From Eutreptiella sp. 'Long Island Sound 2002' (Eukaryota; Euglenozoa; Euglenophyceae; Eutreptiales; Eutreptiaceae): 64,000 bases of DNA. The notes below the pieces were generated by a model. That model did not search any database, had not been told where the DNA came from, and saw nothing but the letters and a program-made list of their open reading frames with translations. The DNA is taken from the NCBI GenBank assembly GCA_964036045.1, contig OZ038379.1, positions 72,931,992 through 72,995,991 on the forward strand, read 5' to 3'. Shown here in pieces: positions 34,608-48,500 of the stretch (positions are counted from its first letter, which is position 1; each line of letters begins with the position of its first letter). Made by a program: the position numbers and the translations under genes.

Positions 34608-36836
34608 TGAGGTTGGGAATTGTGGGTGCACCAGCTACCGTCCCTACGCTGGACGCAGCGGAGGGGGTAGCGCCTGAGAAGCAGTGCCTTCGCGGCCTGA
34701 TTGTGCGGTACGGGCAGGCGGCGTATGACGGCCAACGCGATGTGACAGGTCGTGCCGGCCTGATAGTGAGCCGTACTGCCCCCGTGCATGAGGGTCGGAC
34801 AGGGATGCTTCACCCGCCTGCCCCGGGTCGCCGCATACAACAGTGAGGTGTCATGGGTCGTCCCGACCAGGGTAATGAGGCCCAAACCCCTGTAGGGTAT
34901 TCCCATGGCACCGGGGTCTCTACTGGCGGCCCGGCTACGGCAGTGTTGGGGTTGGTTGCTCGGGATACACCGGGGGTGCACGGAGTTGTCTGGGGGTTGC
35001 AGCGTTGCGGCGCCCCCTGGAAGTGTTACACGGGGTTGCGGGGTCAGCCTGCAGGCCCCGGGGGCGGCGACGAGGCGAAGATGTGTGCGTGGAAGGATAT
35101 GACAGTGGGGTCGTCAGGGGGACAGTATGGCGGGCGTCGTGGAGACGGCGTGGCGGCCTGGGAGGAGCACTTACGGGGGGCACGTGGAGTTCCAGGTGAC
35201 GGAGTACTGGAGTCTTGGGGGTAAACGCGGCGGTACTGGGATCCGTACGGTGGGGGTACGCAGCGGTACTGGGGAACCGTACAGTAGGGGAGCAGCGGGG
35301 AAGTTCCAGATGACGGTGTACTGGCGTCGTGGGGGTATACGCGGCGGTACTGGGGACCGCACGGTGGGGGTACGCGGCGGTACTGGAGGGCCGTACAGTG
35401 GGGGCGCTACGGGGTTGTATGGCGGTACTGGGGTGTCCCCCTGACCCCTCTAACAACTCAGGGGGAGCGCGGGGGCATCCCCTGGCCCCGTTAACAAACT
35501 AGAGGGACCGTGCCTGCGGGCATGTACATAGTCTAACCTCTGACCATGGCCTTGTGGTTGCGGTGGTGCGTGTCGTGGCGGCTCGCAGGTGGCGTCGGCG
35601 TGGCAACAGCGGTACTGCGTGGCGTTGTAACGAAGAGTATGCAGTCGCCTCACCACTGTAACGGCTTACCCCTGGGGGGCGCCAGTCCGGTCGGCTAGAG
35701 GCGAGGAGGGCAGAGGAGCGGCATGCTGAGTGGTCCGGGGGGTGACGCGCGGGCCAATGCTATAAGTAGGCTCGCCACATCGTCGGTGGGGGCCGAACCT
35801 GCGGCCTGGCCGCTGCTCTGGCGGAAGAGGCGCAACCACGGAAGCTGGCCAATCAGTGCAGGTAAGGGTCAAGGGTAGGCGCCAGGGCAATGTATGTGGG
35901 CCAGATGAGGTGCACCTAGTTACCACGCCCCGGGGCGAGCCTCTGGTGGGTACCTTTACAGGGGGTCGATAACCAAGCTACGACACCCACCAGCCCGAAT
36001 CCCAGCCAGCGATATTCACGGGTTGCGCCACTCCCGTCGCGTAGCGGCCGGCGTCCCCCCCTGTAGACCCTCAAGATATATTATATGTGGGCAAGTGGAT
36101 GCCTCGAAGCAGATTGGGCGCTGGCCCCTGACATGGGGTGCCGGCATGGTATATATCTGGGGTGTGGGAGCAGCTCGGGGCCACGGGGACGTGGAATTGG
36201 TAACGTGTTTTTGTACTATACTAGGGGACTGGTGCGGTGGGACGGTGGCGTACATTGTGCAGACATGGGGGCGATGAAAGCTGAGGGCCAGGCTAGGCTG
36301 GAGCCTCCCAGAAATCCTGGCTATGCACATACGGGCTATTGCGTGCTGGCAGAGGGATACGTGGAGTCAGGGGTGGTGGGGAGTTTCGAGGACGCGGATG
36401 GCAAAGGATTCCATGGGGTCATGGGTGATGGATGTCTCCACGGTGGCGGGGGTACGCGAACAACGGAGGGTCAGCTCTCGCTTCGCCGCATGTGTGCTGC
36501 TTTGTTCCTTGGTTGCTGCTTTGCGACGGACAGAGATGCCCTTGCTTTCTGCTTGTTGCGATGCTGCTACGCTGCTTTGCCTTGCCCCCTTACCACCGGC
36601 GAACAAACGGGCCAGCGTCCGTCGCCGTTGCTAATGCTAACGCTTTGCAGTTGCCACTGCCCCCAAAGCCTGGTTGACCGGTATCCCCGGTCCTCTGGGT
36701 CCTCCGTCATGCTGTGGGCCACCTCAGGCAGCCCTGGGACCCACGCAATCGAGCGAGGCACGAACCACCTGTCGGCGTGAGATGCCCGGTAAGTACAGTA
36801 GACGGCATGATAAGTGGTTATGACTATGACTATGAC

Positions 36837-36840
<4 letters not shown>
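34608..36840 (+). other. LINE-B copy 2 3' UTR
   Basis: About 2.2 kb without a supported gene. It matches the UTR of copy 1 but has a longer minisatellite at about 35220-35440. The last bases are GTGGTTATGACTATGACTAT followed by TA repeat. Confidence 0.65.
35220..35440 (+). repeat. GGTACTGGGG minisatellite in the LINE-B 3' UTR
   Basis: Units of about 35 bp contain GCGGTACTGGGGACCGTACGG and GTGGGGGTACGC variants, repeated roughly six times. LINE-B copy 1 has only about three units at the matching place (12910-13020). The array accounts for most of the length difference between the two UTRs. Confidence 0.7.
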
Positions 36841-38854
<2,014 letters not shown>

Positions 38855-40087
38855 TCAGTGGGGGTCCCACACGGAGGGGTCGACGGGCGTGCCGGGGGCG
38901 TACGCCACGTGCAGGTCGGGCAGCAGCGGGCGCACGTGCAGGGCGTCGGCGTGCCTGATGGGGACCTCACGGAGGTCCGAGGGGTTGGCGGCAAGAAGTA
39001 TGCATTGCCGGGGGGGGCTGGCGGCGAGGAGTGGGAGGATGTCCGCGGCCCGCGACGTGGGGGTGAACACGACGTGGGCCGGGTGCGGCCCCGGGAGTGG
39101 CGCCAGGGGGAGCGGGACCACAGGCCGGCGGTCTACTGTGAGGCGTCAAGTGGCGCAATGGCGGAGGAGCCAGACTAGGGGAATGCCGTGGCTCAGTGTG
39201 TGGGGCTGGGTGCAGGGCGGTGTGGGGACGTGCGGCGGGAGGGGGGGGGGCGGGGCGGTGACGTGGGAGGGGGCACGGCGAAGGAGTGACGCTAGCGACT
39301 TGTGCGTCGTGCTGAGGGTGGAGAGGAGCTCGCGGAGGAGTTCCTCCCGGCCGGCGCTGTCCAGCAAAGGGGGGGCGCCGTGGGGTGAGGAGGAGTGCCA
39401 CATTCCAAGCAGACTGAACCCCAACTGCGTTGGGGGGCCGGGTCGCGGGGCGGCTAGGAGGTTCTCGGAGAGGAACACTGCGGTGGTGGCCGTGCGGAGC
39501 TCTAAAGGGGTGACGAGGCGGGGGGAGTGGCCGGCAGTGGCTGCCAGGATGGGCGGGTGCGTGAACAGGCGCCACGCGAAGAGTAACTGCTGGGCGTAGT
39601 GGGGGGGGCAGTGGTACTGGAGGTGGGCGGCGGAGTCCGGGTAGGGGCGGTGACAGAAGGGGCACGTCACGCCTCCGTAGCCGGGGGGGTGGTTCTGGGA
39701 GTGCAGTAGCCGGAGGTGCACGATGCGGTGAAGGGCCAGCGCCGGGATCTCAGCGCGTTCATACGCGAGGCGGAGTAGGTGGGAGGACCAGCCTGGGGGC
39801 AGGGGCTGGAGGTGCAGCGCGTGGGTGCGGGCGGTGGTGGCCGCATACGCTGCCTCTGCAGCGCGCGTGGGGTTCAGGAAGATTGCGCCCTCATGGAGCG
39901 CCACGATGCGGCCGTGGAAGAGTGCGGACCAGGGGAGGGTCCACGGGGAGGCGGCGCGGAGCCCGCGGCGGGCTAGGCTGTCGGCTTCGGCGTTGAGGGT
40001 GGCGAGGTGGCTGGCGGAGCCGGAGTCGTGTTGCGCGGGGACCCAGGCCTCGTGCATGCGGAAGGAGGCGGAGAGGAGGGCCGCCCG
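38855..40087 (-). pseudogene. LINE-A copy 2 RNase H end and C-terminal knuckle region
   Basis: The frame gives MHEAW, LNAEADSLARRG (last RNase H block) and CPFC-x11-H-x3-H-C in one piece. The two frame changes of copy 1 are thus copy-specific. TGA at 39146-39148 stands where copy 1 has TGG in CATW. The same frame then runs to the family stop TGA at 38855-38857. The C-terminal 240 residues have no known domain. Confidence 0.65.
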
Positions 40088-41645
40088 TCACGGGATGGAG
40101 AGGGCGGAGGAGGGGGGCGGGCCGCGGGTGAGGTCGCAGAGTTGGGAGGCGGTGGAGTCTGAGGCGAAGAGGGCTTCGCCGGACCAGCCGCGGAGGGCGA
40201 ACATGGCGGCTATTTTGGCGATCCACTGTGCGTCGGTGGAGTGGCCGGCGAGGGCGTGGAGGCCGAGCCAGCCGCGGTAGAGAGTGCCGTGGTGGGGGTG
40301 CCAGAGGAGGAAGCCGGCGCCGAGGCGGGTGCCCTCTTGGCTGCCGTCGCATGCAACCACGACATAGGGGAGGGAGCGGAGGGGGGCCAGCGAGCCGGTG
40401 TGGTGCTGCGGGGCGGGGCACACGTGGGGGGAGGGGAGGAGGTGGACGGTGATGTCGAGGAGGGCGAGCGCTTGCGCCAGGGCGGGACCTTCGGTGAGCC
40501 AGGGGGTGGGGCGGCGTGGGGAGATGAGGGACGCCGTGGCGGCTACTGCGAGGGTATTGGGGCCCCAAGAGGCGCGGAGGTAAGTGCCGAGGAGGTTGAG
40601 GGGGGCCCGGTACGCTAGGAGGGGGGCGCCGGGACCGCCCTGCTGGAGGGGGAGGTGGAGAAAGGCCGAGTGTGCCCAGGGGGGCAGACGGAAGGCGTGG
40701 CGGTATGCATTGTTGATGGCGGTCTGATGGGGGCGGAGGGAGGGGGGGGGGAAGAGGACGCCCGAGGTGACGTAGTCGAGGGGGGAGAGGCCAAAGGCGT
40801 GCAGGGAGCGGAGCTGGAGTATGGGGCAGGCCTCGCGGTTGCGGCTGGCCCTGCGCGCCCGGTCGAGGGACGCGCGGGACTTGTTGATGACGCGGAGGAG
40901 GGGGAGCTCTGGGAGGATGGGGATGCCGACAACTTCCTGGGGGGGCGGTGGTGGTGGTGCCCGTGTGCTGCGGGACGTCGGCTGTGACGAGGGTGGGCCG
41001 GTCTGCGCGGGAGTCGACGAGGGAGAACTCCTGCTTGTCGGGGTGTATAATGCGGCCGGCGCGGCAAGAGCACTCGCGGCAGTCAGTGGCCATGGCTGCC
41101 ACGTCCGTGAGGGAGGGGGTGATGAAGCGGCGTTCGTCACTGTACGAGAGGTGGGTGGCGGGGAGGGACGCTGAGTGGCCCGGGATGGTGAGGGGGAGGG
41201 TGATGGAAGTGTTGGGGCGCATGGCCCTGGTGATGACCAGGCTTGGGGCTTGGTAGTGGAGTTGGGCGAACCCGTCGCCTTGGTTGCCCCCCTCCTCGGT
41301 ACTAAAGGGGTGGGCGAACCCTTCGCGGGTGGCCACGCGGATGACCAGGCGGCTGTAGAAGCCGTCTGCCCAGGGGCCAAAGTCCCACGTGGCGCGGAGG
41401 CGGGAGCAAAGGCGGGAGTTGTCCTGGCGCAGTACCCTGAGGTACGCGTCAGACTCGTCCCAGTCGCAGATGGCGCAGGTGCCGTGGGTGGAGAGGGCTG
41501 TGTAGGCGGCGGCGCGGGCCACGAGGGCGAGGCCGAGGGCGGAGTGGCCTGGGCGGTAGGCGAAGGAGGCGGGGGTGTAGGTGGAGGTGAGCTCGAGATC
41601 GGCGGCTAGGCGGGTCGTGGCGATGCCGGATGCTGCGCCGGAGAT
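40088..41645 (-). pseudogene. LINE-A copy 2 RT palm and RNase H first part
   Basis: RT motif A is CDWDESDAY, motif B is GGNQGDGF, and motif C is SYSDE (Asp codon 41136-41138, Glu codon 41133-41135). As in copy 1, the second catalytic Asp is gone, but the substitute is Glu here and Asn there. A frame change near 40950 lies in a Thr/Pro-rich stretch. RNase H follows with VACDGS, DAQW and ASDST. DAQW replaces the DAEW of copy 1, so the catalytic Glu is Gln. TGA at 40088-40090 ends the frame. Confidence 0.7.
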
Positions 41646-42484
41646 GCCGACTCCACGTCGACGGGGCGGAAGGAGCGTGTGAGGTGCCGGGGAAGTGGCT
41701 TGGTGGGCTTCCCCTTGTAGAGGCCGTAGCGGACGGTCTCGTTGGAGACGCCCGGGGTGCCGGATTCAAGCTGGAGGAGGAGGTGCAGCAATCCGAGGTG
41801 GACGCCTCCGCCGCTGCGGAAGAGCGCTGCGCGTGCCACGTTGTCAGTGGACACGGCGAGGGACCGCTTGTCCATGCGGCGGTGGGCGAGGGAGGCGGTG
41901 CCGATGAGGGGGGGGGACTGGCGGGTGAGGGCGTACGCCCGGAGGGAGGCGGGGGATGCTGGTCGGGCGTTCGCGCGGAGGGCGTCGTGGAGTAGGGGGA
42001 GAGTGAGGTCGCTGGGCGGGTGTAGGAGGGGGAGCCAGGGGTCCAGGGTGCAGCGGGCGGCGAAGAAGGCGTGGTCCACGGAGACGTGCCGGTTGGCCGT
42101 CTGGGATCGGGACTGGGCCGTGACCTTGGCGAGCCGTTCCTCGCGGGTCGTGAGGGTGGCCCCAGGGTGGGGGAGAATGCCGTGGAACGGTTCCAGGGGA
42201 GGGGAGGGCAGCCGGAGGACTGTGCGAGTGGCGGAGGTGATGGAGGGGGAGGAGAGGACGGTAGCGCGAGAGACGTAGCCGCGGGCGGCCGATCCCTCCT
42301 GGAGGGCAGAGGACTGGACGGCGAGGTCATGTGTGAAGAGGGGACAGGTGTACCGGGCCAGGGACCGTAGTAGTGTGGGGGTATCAGGAGGGTGCGGGAG
42401 CAGCTGGTGCGCGAGGGAGTGGTGGGCGGCGATGTAGTGGTCGGGGGGCGGGGGTAAGGGAGAGCCAGCCCCACGCGAGGTCAA
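41606..42484 (-). pseudogene. LINE-A copy 2 RT fingers region
   Basis: These 292 residues correspond to copy 1 4690-5540. They end with YKGKPTKP and FRPVDVESAS. The frame is left at the same GTGGAGTCGGC sequence (about 41660) as in copy 1. It is entered by a frame change near 42450, where this copy lacks bases present in copy 1. Confidence 0.6.
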
Positions 42485-43760
42485 GGGCGGCTGAGAGGGA
42501 GTCCATGTCCTCGATAGTTGCCAGGCGCCATCGGAACAGACGCCACGAGTGGGCGTCGCAGGTGCGGTGGTGCAGGGTGACCTGCGCCAGCACCATGGCG
42601 TGCGAGGTGTGGCAGGGGAGGACGTGGTGAGTGTGGGAGGCGATGGGACCGGTGGCGAAGATGTGGTCGATGGCGGTGGAACGGGGGGAGCCGTGGCGGG
42701 TGGTGAAGTTGGTGGGAGTGGCTGGGGGCACCAGGCGGTGCCAGGCCGAGAGCGGGCCTAGGGCCCCGAGCGCGGAGGCCAGGGGGGTGCCTGGGGCTCC
42801 CGTGCTGTTGAGGTCGCCGGGGAGGACGCACAGGTCGGGACGTATGCAGGAGCGGAGGCGGTTCATGACCTTGACCTCGGAAACCCACTCGGAGTACGAG
42901 AGGCGTGGGGGGAGGTGGGCGTTGAACAGGAGGGCACGGCCCCCTAGCGAGAGGGGGACCGTGGAGGCAATCCAATGCGGGCTGTCGTAGACGAGGTCGG
43001 CGGGTTGGGAGGGGGCGCGGAGGGACTGGAGCCAGGCCGTGCGGAGGCCTGAGCCCTGGCCGGAAGCGGTGCTGTAGTGGGCCTCGTACCGCGGTGGGAG
43101 GGCGGGGCGGGCCGCAGCCAAGTCCCAGAGTTCCTGCTTGGCCACCACGTCGGGGGACAGGGCCTCGAGCCAGGTGCGGGCGAGGGAGACTTGGCCGGCG
43201 ATGCCGCCCCAGTTGTGCGTGAGAAAGGTGTCGCGGAGGGGGGTGGACGCCTGGTCACGGGGGTCGGGGAGGGAGAGGACGAAGGCGGGGGTCGGCTGGA
43301 GGAGGCGGTCGGGAGGGGGGGCGCAGGGGGTGGCCCAGGGGATAGCGGAGACGGGGACAGCCCCAGGCAGTAGCATGCCCTGGAAGCCGACCACACAGCG
43401 GGCGGCGGTGTCACGAGTGCACACGGGTGGGGCTTTGTGGGGGGAGGTGCAGAAGAAGTGAGGCCAGTGGTCGGTCGGCGATGCGGGGAGGTCGACGAAG
43501 GCGGTGTGAGGCGTGGGGCGTCCACAGTCGGGGCAAGCGGAGGAGGTGACAAGTGGGGCGTTGGGGAGGGCGGGATGTAGCGCCCACGCTGAGGTCGGGC
43601 CTGACGAGCGAGTGTACGCTGGGGACGGGGGGAGGGGGGTTGTAGGCAAGTGGGCGGTGTCCCAGAAGGCGGTCCACTTGGAATCCACGTGCAGGGGAGG
43701 GGTGATCCAGAAGGAGGGGTCACCGTGCTGGCGGGGGAAGGAGGTGAGCCAACCGCACAC
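42385..43760 (-). pseudogene. LINE-A copy 2 endonuclease
   Basis: This is a 458-residue frame. It holds CPDC, then the EN motifs THNWGG, AKQELWD, FNAHLPP, LPGDLNS, AIDHIFATG and TSHAMV. The stop that interrupts copy 1 at this level is GAG (Glu) here, so the EN domain is unbroken. The last about 20 residues are out of frame after the change near 42450. The domain has the normal order for an apurinic-type endonuclease, with THNW and TSHA variants shared by both copies. Confidence 0.7.
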
Positions 43761-44165
43761 TGCGGGGAGGGCGGAGGCGAGGAGCGAGGGGGGTAGCGAC
43801 GTGGAGACCTGGGCGGCGTGCAGGAGGTCTCGGAGGGGGCCCGGGGAGAGGTTGGCGGCCAGGGGGGGGGGCGAGGGGGAGAAGGTCAGCAGAGTGTGTG
43901 CACACGGGGCAGTGCGTGAGGGCCGGGCGCCGCAGCGAGCCGCAGTGGAGGCATATACGGGGGGCGGAGGCCGGTGGTGTAGCGGGTGCGCGGGGGGGGT
44001 CCCACGGGCGTGGGATTGGGGACGGGGCTCCGGGCCGGAGAGGAGGTCAGCCCCGGCGCGGTGGGCGTCGAGTGGGCGGGGGAAGTAGGTGGCGAGGAAG
44101 GTCGCCCAGGCCAGGGTCGGGAGGTCGGGAGCGCTGGAGGCGGGGAGAGTGTCCGGCAGGGCGAG
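43761..44165 (-). pseudogene. LINE-A copy 2 zinc-ribbon region, frame-disrupted
   Basis: This region corresponds to copy 1 2960-3370. The DNA for the CLHC and CPVC pairs is present near 43900-43960, but length changes in C-runs near 43865-43880 break the frame. TGA at 44166-44168 (TCA in copy 1) precedes it. Confidence 0.5.
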
Positions 44166-46262
44166 TCAGTTGTGTTTGCGGGCACTGGGGAACATGGCGC
44201 CGCGGACTGCCCTGCCTGACGAGGGGGCCGAGGGCGCTGTGCGGCCATGGTGCCGCGGGGAGCGTCGGGGGGAGGAGCGGGGGGGTGATTGCTGGCGGCT
44301 GCGTTTGGCGGGGCGGGGCTGAGGGTCGCCCGGGACGGGCGGGCGGTGGGAGGGGGGGGTGTTGAGAGTGGCGGCGGGGGCGTGCCAAGGTTGCCCATCG
44401 TCCCGTCTGCCCTGGACCGTAAGGGACAAGCCCTCGTTGTGTTGAATGACTCGTGTGAGCAGCGAGGCAAAGAGGGAGGTGTGCAGGGCGGAGGCGATGG
44501 AGGCGAACGCGTGTCCGTGGCGGGCGTCGGCGTCAGTGACGTACACGAAGGTCTGCAGGTTGTGGGTGAGGGTGACTGCCATGGAGGGGTGTGGGCCTAG
44601 GCGGAGGCCTGAGACGCGGACGATACCGGTGGTGGCTGGTGAGGAGCTGACGGGGGCGAAGGTGGGGACCGAGGAGGCGGGGGTGGCGCCGGTGGCGGAG
44701 GGCGCGGGGGCGCCCGGGAGGGGGGGCTGACCGAGGAGGGGTGGGGCGAAGAGTGGCGCGGGCGGGGCGGCGGCGCCAGGGGCTTGCAGGGAGTGCGCTG
44801 GCGTTGCGGAGGAGCCAAGGTGGAACCAGTCCAGGTCCGCCGTGGAGCGGGGGGGGAGGGCAGTTTTGGTGTAGGAGATGAGTTCCTGGAATTGGGCCGG
44901 GGTGGAGAGACGGCCACACAGCCGTGCGATGGCTGCGCGGAGGGTGTCGGCGGAGAAGACGCGTTGGAGGTCCTGGTAGGCCTCTACGAGGAAGGAGGGG
45001 GCGCTGGCGATGGTGAAGGCCGCCGTCAGCCAGGGAGTGTGGGCATGGGCCTGAGCGGCTGTGATGAGGGGCTGGATGGCCTGGAGGGCAAGCAGGGAGG
45101 CCGCGGAGGAGGCGGCGGCTCCGTACCGTTGGGAGACCAGGGTGAGGAGCTTGTTGAGGTGGAGGCGGAGGGTGGGCTTGTGGAGGTCGGGGCAGGAGTG
45201 GCAGGCACCCTTGGCGGCGAGCACCAGGCTGGCGGTGGACGTGGAGACCGAGAGGTGCTGCACGGTCCTGGGGGGCAGGTGGCAGTTCTTGCCCATAGAC
45301 ACAATGCACATGGCCGTGTGGTGGGCGTCGGCCTCGGGGACGGAGGAGAGGCCGTGGAGTAAGGTCAGCGTGTCCTGGGAGCTCGGTGTGGGACCAGCCT
45401 GGAAGAGTGTCTCCCAGTCTGACGGGGGTGGTGCGGCCGGCTGCGGGGGCTGGGGACGGGGGGGAAGCTGGGACAAGGGTTGCGAAGCGTCGGGGGGCGC
45501 GGGGGCGGCGGCGGGGGCGGGGGCTCCGGGCCCCGCAGGGGGGTCTCCTGCCTGCGGGTTAGCGCGGCGGGCGTCTGCGGTGATGGCGGTGGAGATGTTG
45601 GGGGTGCGAATTGAACCATCATCCTTCCGATGGTTCAACTCGGTGTACCACCGTTGGGCGGACAGGGGGCAAGGGGCGGGGACACGGACGTGGGGGCTGG
45701 CGGGGTCGAAGACGCAGCTGAGGGGGGGGCAGGCCAGCCGGGAGCCGGTCTGCTGGGCCGCCCAGGTCGCTAGCCAGTGTAGCAGGGCGACCCGGGCGAC
45801 CTTGGGCTTGATGGCCTCCTCGAAGGCGAGGAGGTCCAGGAGGTGGCGGAAGGGGATGGAGGGGGGGAGGTCGGGGGAGAAGGGGGAAATGTGGGCGAGG
45901 GCGGCCGAGGCGAGAGTGGCCTGGTCGAGGGTGGAGGCACGAGCGCCCCGGTCGATGAGGGCGCTCATGCAGGAGGCGTAGGGGAGCCACGAGGCGTCGT
46001 GGTGTGTGGTGAGGAGGGAGATCTCGTTCTCGGTGAGCTGCTCGGTGAAGGCGAACCACCAGAGGAGGGGGCTGGCTTCGATGGGGGAGCCGGCGAGGGG
46101 GATGGAGAGGACGTCCACATTCGCCGGCATGTGGCGCGTAGAGGCCAGCAGGCGTGGGGGTTGTTGGGAGTCCAGGGCGACGGACAGGAGGGGCCAGGCG
46201 TCGGCCGCTTTCAACTGTTCGCGCTGGAGGTCGGGGAACAGAGCTGAGAAGGGGTGTGCCAT
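44166..46262 (-). pseudogene. LINE-A copy 2 N-terminal (ORF1-type) protein
   Basis: This 698-residue frame starts MAHPFSAL at 46262. It covers the N-terminal protein without the TGA that cuts copy 1 at residue 550. It shows that VTLTHNLQTFVYVTDADA and the basic Pro/Ser/Arg-rich stretch belong to the same protein. The end ARKHN is a TGA in place of TCA. No known domain was recognised. The residues before the basic stretch are Pro/Ala-rich and low in complexity. Confidence 0.6.
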
Positions 46263-48347
46263 GGTGCCTGTGGGGAGCGGAGCAAGGGAGGGTCCGACAC
46301 ACGGCGGGTCGGGGACCGGGAGGTCCGTTGCCGGCTGTGGGCGACAGCCGTGGTGCGTGGTGAGGGTGGGGGGGGGTTGGACGGGGTGGGCGGTCCAGAG
46401 CTGGGCTCTGGGGGTCGGTGGCGTGTGGTGGTGGTGGGTGTGTCCTGCTACCGGTGTCCTACTACGAGGAAGTGATGAGGGTGAAGACTGCTCGGGGATT
46501 GAGGCCGGAGAGCCTGGGGCGGGGGATTGGGATCTGGCGGCGGGTTATCCCCGGCTGGGATGGCCGGGGTGCCTTGGGGCCCCGTGGGGGCGGAGGCTCC
46601 CCACGTCGGCTGGGTGCGAAACCACGGCCTGTTTTTCCGTCACCGACCTTAGGATTCGACCCCAGGAACTTACCCGCCGCGGGGACTGTGGGCCGGGACG
46701 GCCAAGGGGGATGATCAGGAAGAGGACGTGGGGGGCCAGGATGAGCCTGGCGGTCGGCACCTTCCTTCGGCCTGGGGGAGGCCGATTCCCGGGGCTATTA
46801 CCTCTCCCATGTGCCCGTGGTGTGGTGGTGGGTGGTGGTGTGGTACCCCCCAACCGGCGTCTGTGCCCGGTGCCGTGGGCACAGACCCCCGTCGGGGGCC
46901 TATGAAGTGCCCGGTCGCCTCGCTCCCCCTGCACAACAGCCCGCCAGGCGCTGCTAGGCCTCTAGCGCCAGCTGTCGTGGGGGGGGGCGCTCGGGGCGGT
47001 GCGGGGCCCCTCCGCTCTCACGGCGGCCCGCACTGCCCGTATAATGCAACAAGGGGCGGCGCGGGCTCGAACCGCACGCGCGGGCCGCGCCGCCCCAGCC
47101 GGGGTGGGGGACAGGGGGGGACGGGGGGGGGATCAAGGGGGTCGCGGCAAGTGGAAGCAGGGTGGCGGGGGCTCGAACCGCGCACCGGCGGGCCCCACCA
47201 CCCTCCAGTCGGGCGTCGCTGCGTATGGGGTTCTGGGGGCCCCACCCAGGGGCCGTTGGCCCCCCCCGTTCGGTTAGTATGAGGAGGGAGAGGCAAAGGC
47301 CACTCGCGGCCATGACACATGGTGCATAGGGAGGGAGGTATGACTCACGCTACGCCATGATGCATGCGGCAGGGGGAAGGGGGGGCAAGGCCTGGACCCT
47401 CACCGCGTATGGGGGGTCCTCTTGTCTGCCCGGCGGCCGCCCGTCGGCGGCTGCGGCAGCTCACCACCCTGGCGTCGCCAACCTGAGAGGCGGTGTGGCG
47501 GGGAGGGGTGGTGGGGGGTCGTCGAGCACACGCGGGGGGGGGTGGGCTGAGGGCTGGTGGGTGGGCGCGCGTGTGAGGGGGAGGGGGTGAGGTGAGCTCA
47601 GCCGTAGAGCGTCACCGGGCGGCGGACCGGGGCAGAGGAGCGGCCGGGGCTGGCCAAAGTCGGCCGGGGAGCCAAGGGCGCTCGTGGAGTCGGGGGGCCG
47701 CGGTCAGCGATGGGGCCCACACCCCGCTCGGCGGGGACGAATCCCGCCGAGCATCATCCACGGGGGCGATTCCTGGTAGGCGTGGGAAGCGCCACGCCGT
47801 CCCCTCGCGGCCCAACCGGACCGGGACGGGCCCCGCCGGATGGATACCGGGGGGGGGCGTGCGGGGCTGGGCAGCGGGGCTCCGGGGCCCGGGTCCCTGG
47901 TGGTTGTGGGCCGGCGCGGGGGAGACCGGGCGGGCCCCTGGGCTGTGGCTGGTGAGGGGGGGGCGTGGAAGGGCTGGGCGGGCTCGGGGGCGAACCCCGG
48001 GAGGCCCCGGGGGCTGGGCGAGGGCTCCCGAGGGCGGCCGTTCCTTGAAGGGGGGGGGGGGGGGGGTTGCTCCCTGCCCGGGGGACGACGGGGGCCCCTC
48101 TTGAGCGAGGAGGGGGGGAGGGCGTGTATCGCCCGGTGTAGGGCCATGTCGATTCATGGCCGCGCGGCATGGGACTATATCCCCAACCCTCCGCGCCGGA
48201 GTCCCTTTTGTGGGGGGGCTCAGGGGGGGGGGGGGGCTGCCGGTTGTTGTGTGCTCCCTCCCTCGTGGGGGGGGGGGTCGCCGGTGGGAGCTCCGTCCGG
48301 CTTGGCCGAAAAAACCCGGTGGCGTCCCCTCGGCCCGTGGGCCCCTT
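46263..48347 (-). other. LINE-A copy 2 leader (full 5' UTR)
   Basis: A leader of about 2.1 kb without a supported gene. The inner part matches 1-875. The outer part (47120-48347) is G-rich on this strand and is the mirror image of 48501-49700. It contains two T-arm-like mini-structures (47053-47096 and about 47160-47210). It ends at the TA tract with GGGCCCCTTATA. Confidence 0.6.
47053..47096 (-). other. tRNA T-arm-like mini-structure, LINE-A copy 2
   Basis: GGGGCGG (47053-47059) and CCGCCCC (47090-47096) enclose, on the minus strand, TGCGG, loop TTCGAGC and CCGCG. The layout is as at 34-77. The T-stem has one wobble pair compared with copy 1. Confidence 0.5.
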
Positions 48348-48371
48348 ATATATATATATATATATATATAT

Positions 48372-48435
<64 letters not shown>

Positions 48436-48446
48436 CATATATATAT

Positions 48447-48486
<40 letters not shown>

Positions 48487-48500
48487 GGATTTATATATAT
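48348..48500. repeat. (TA)n tract 5, centre of a ~2-kb-armed palindrome
   Basis: About 150 bp of TA repeat lie between the head-to-head 5' ends of LINE-A copies 2 and 3. The flanks are near-perfect mirror images: GGGCCCCTTATA on the left and TATAAGGGGCCC on the right. Confidence 0.9.
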
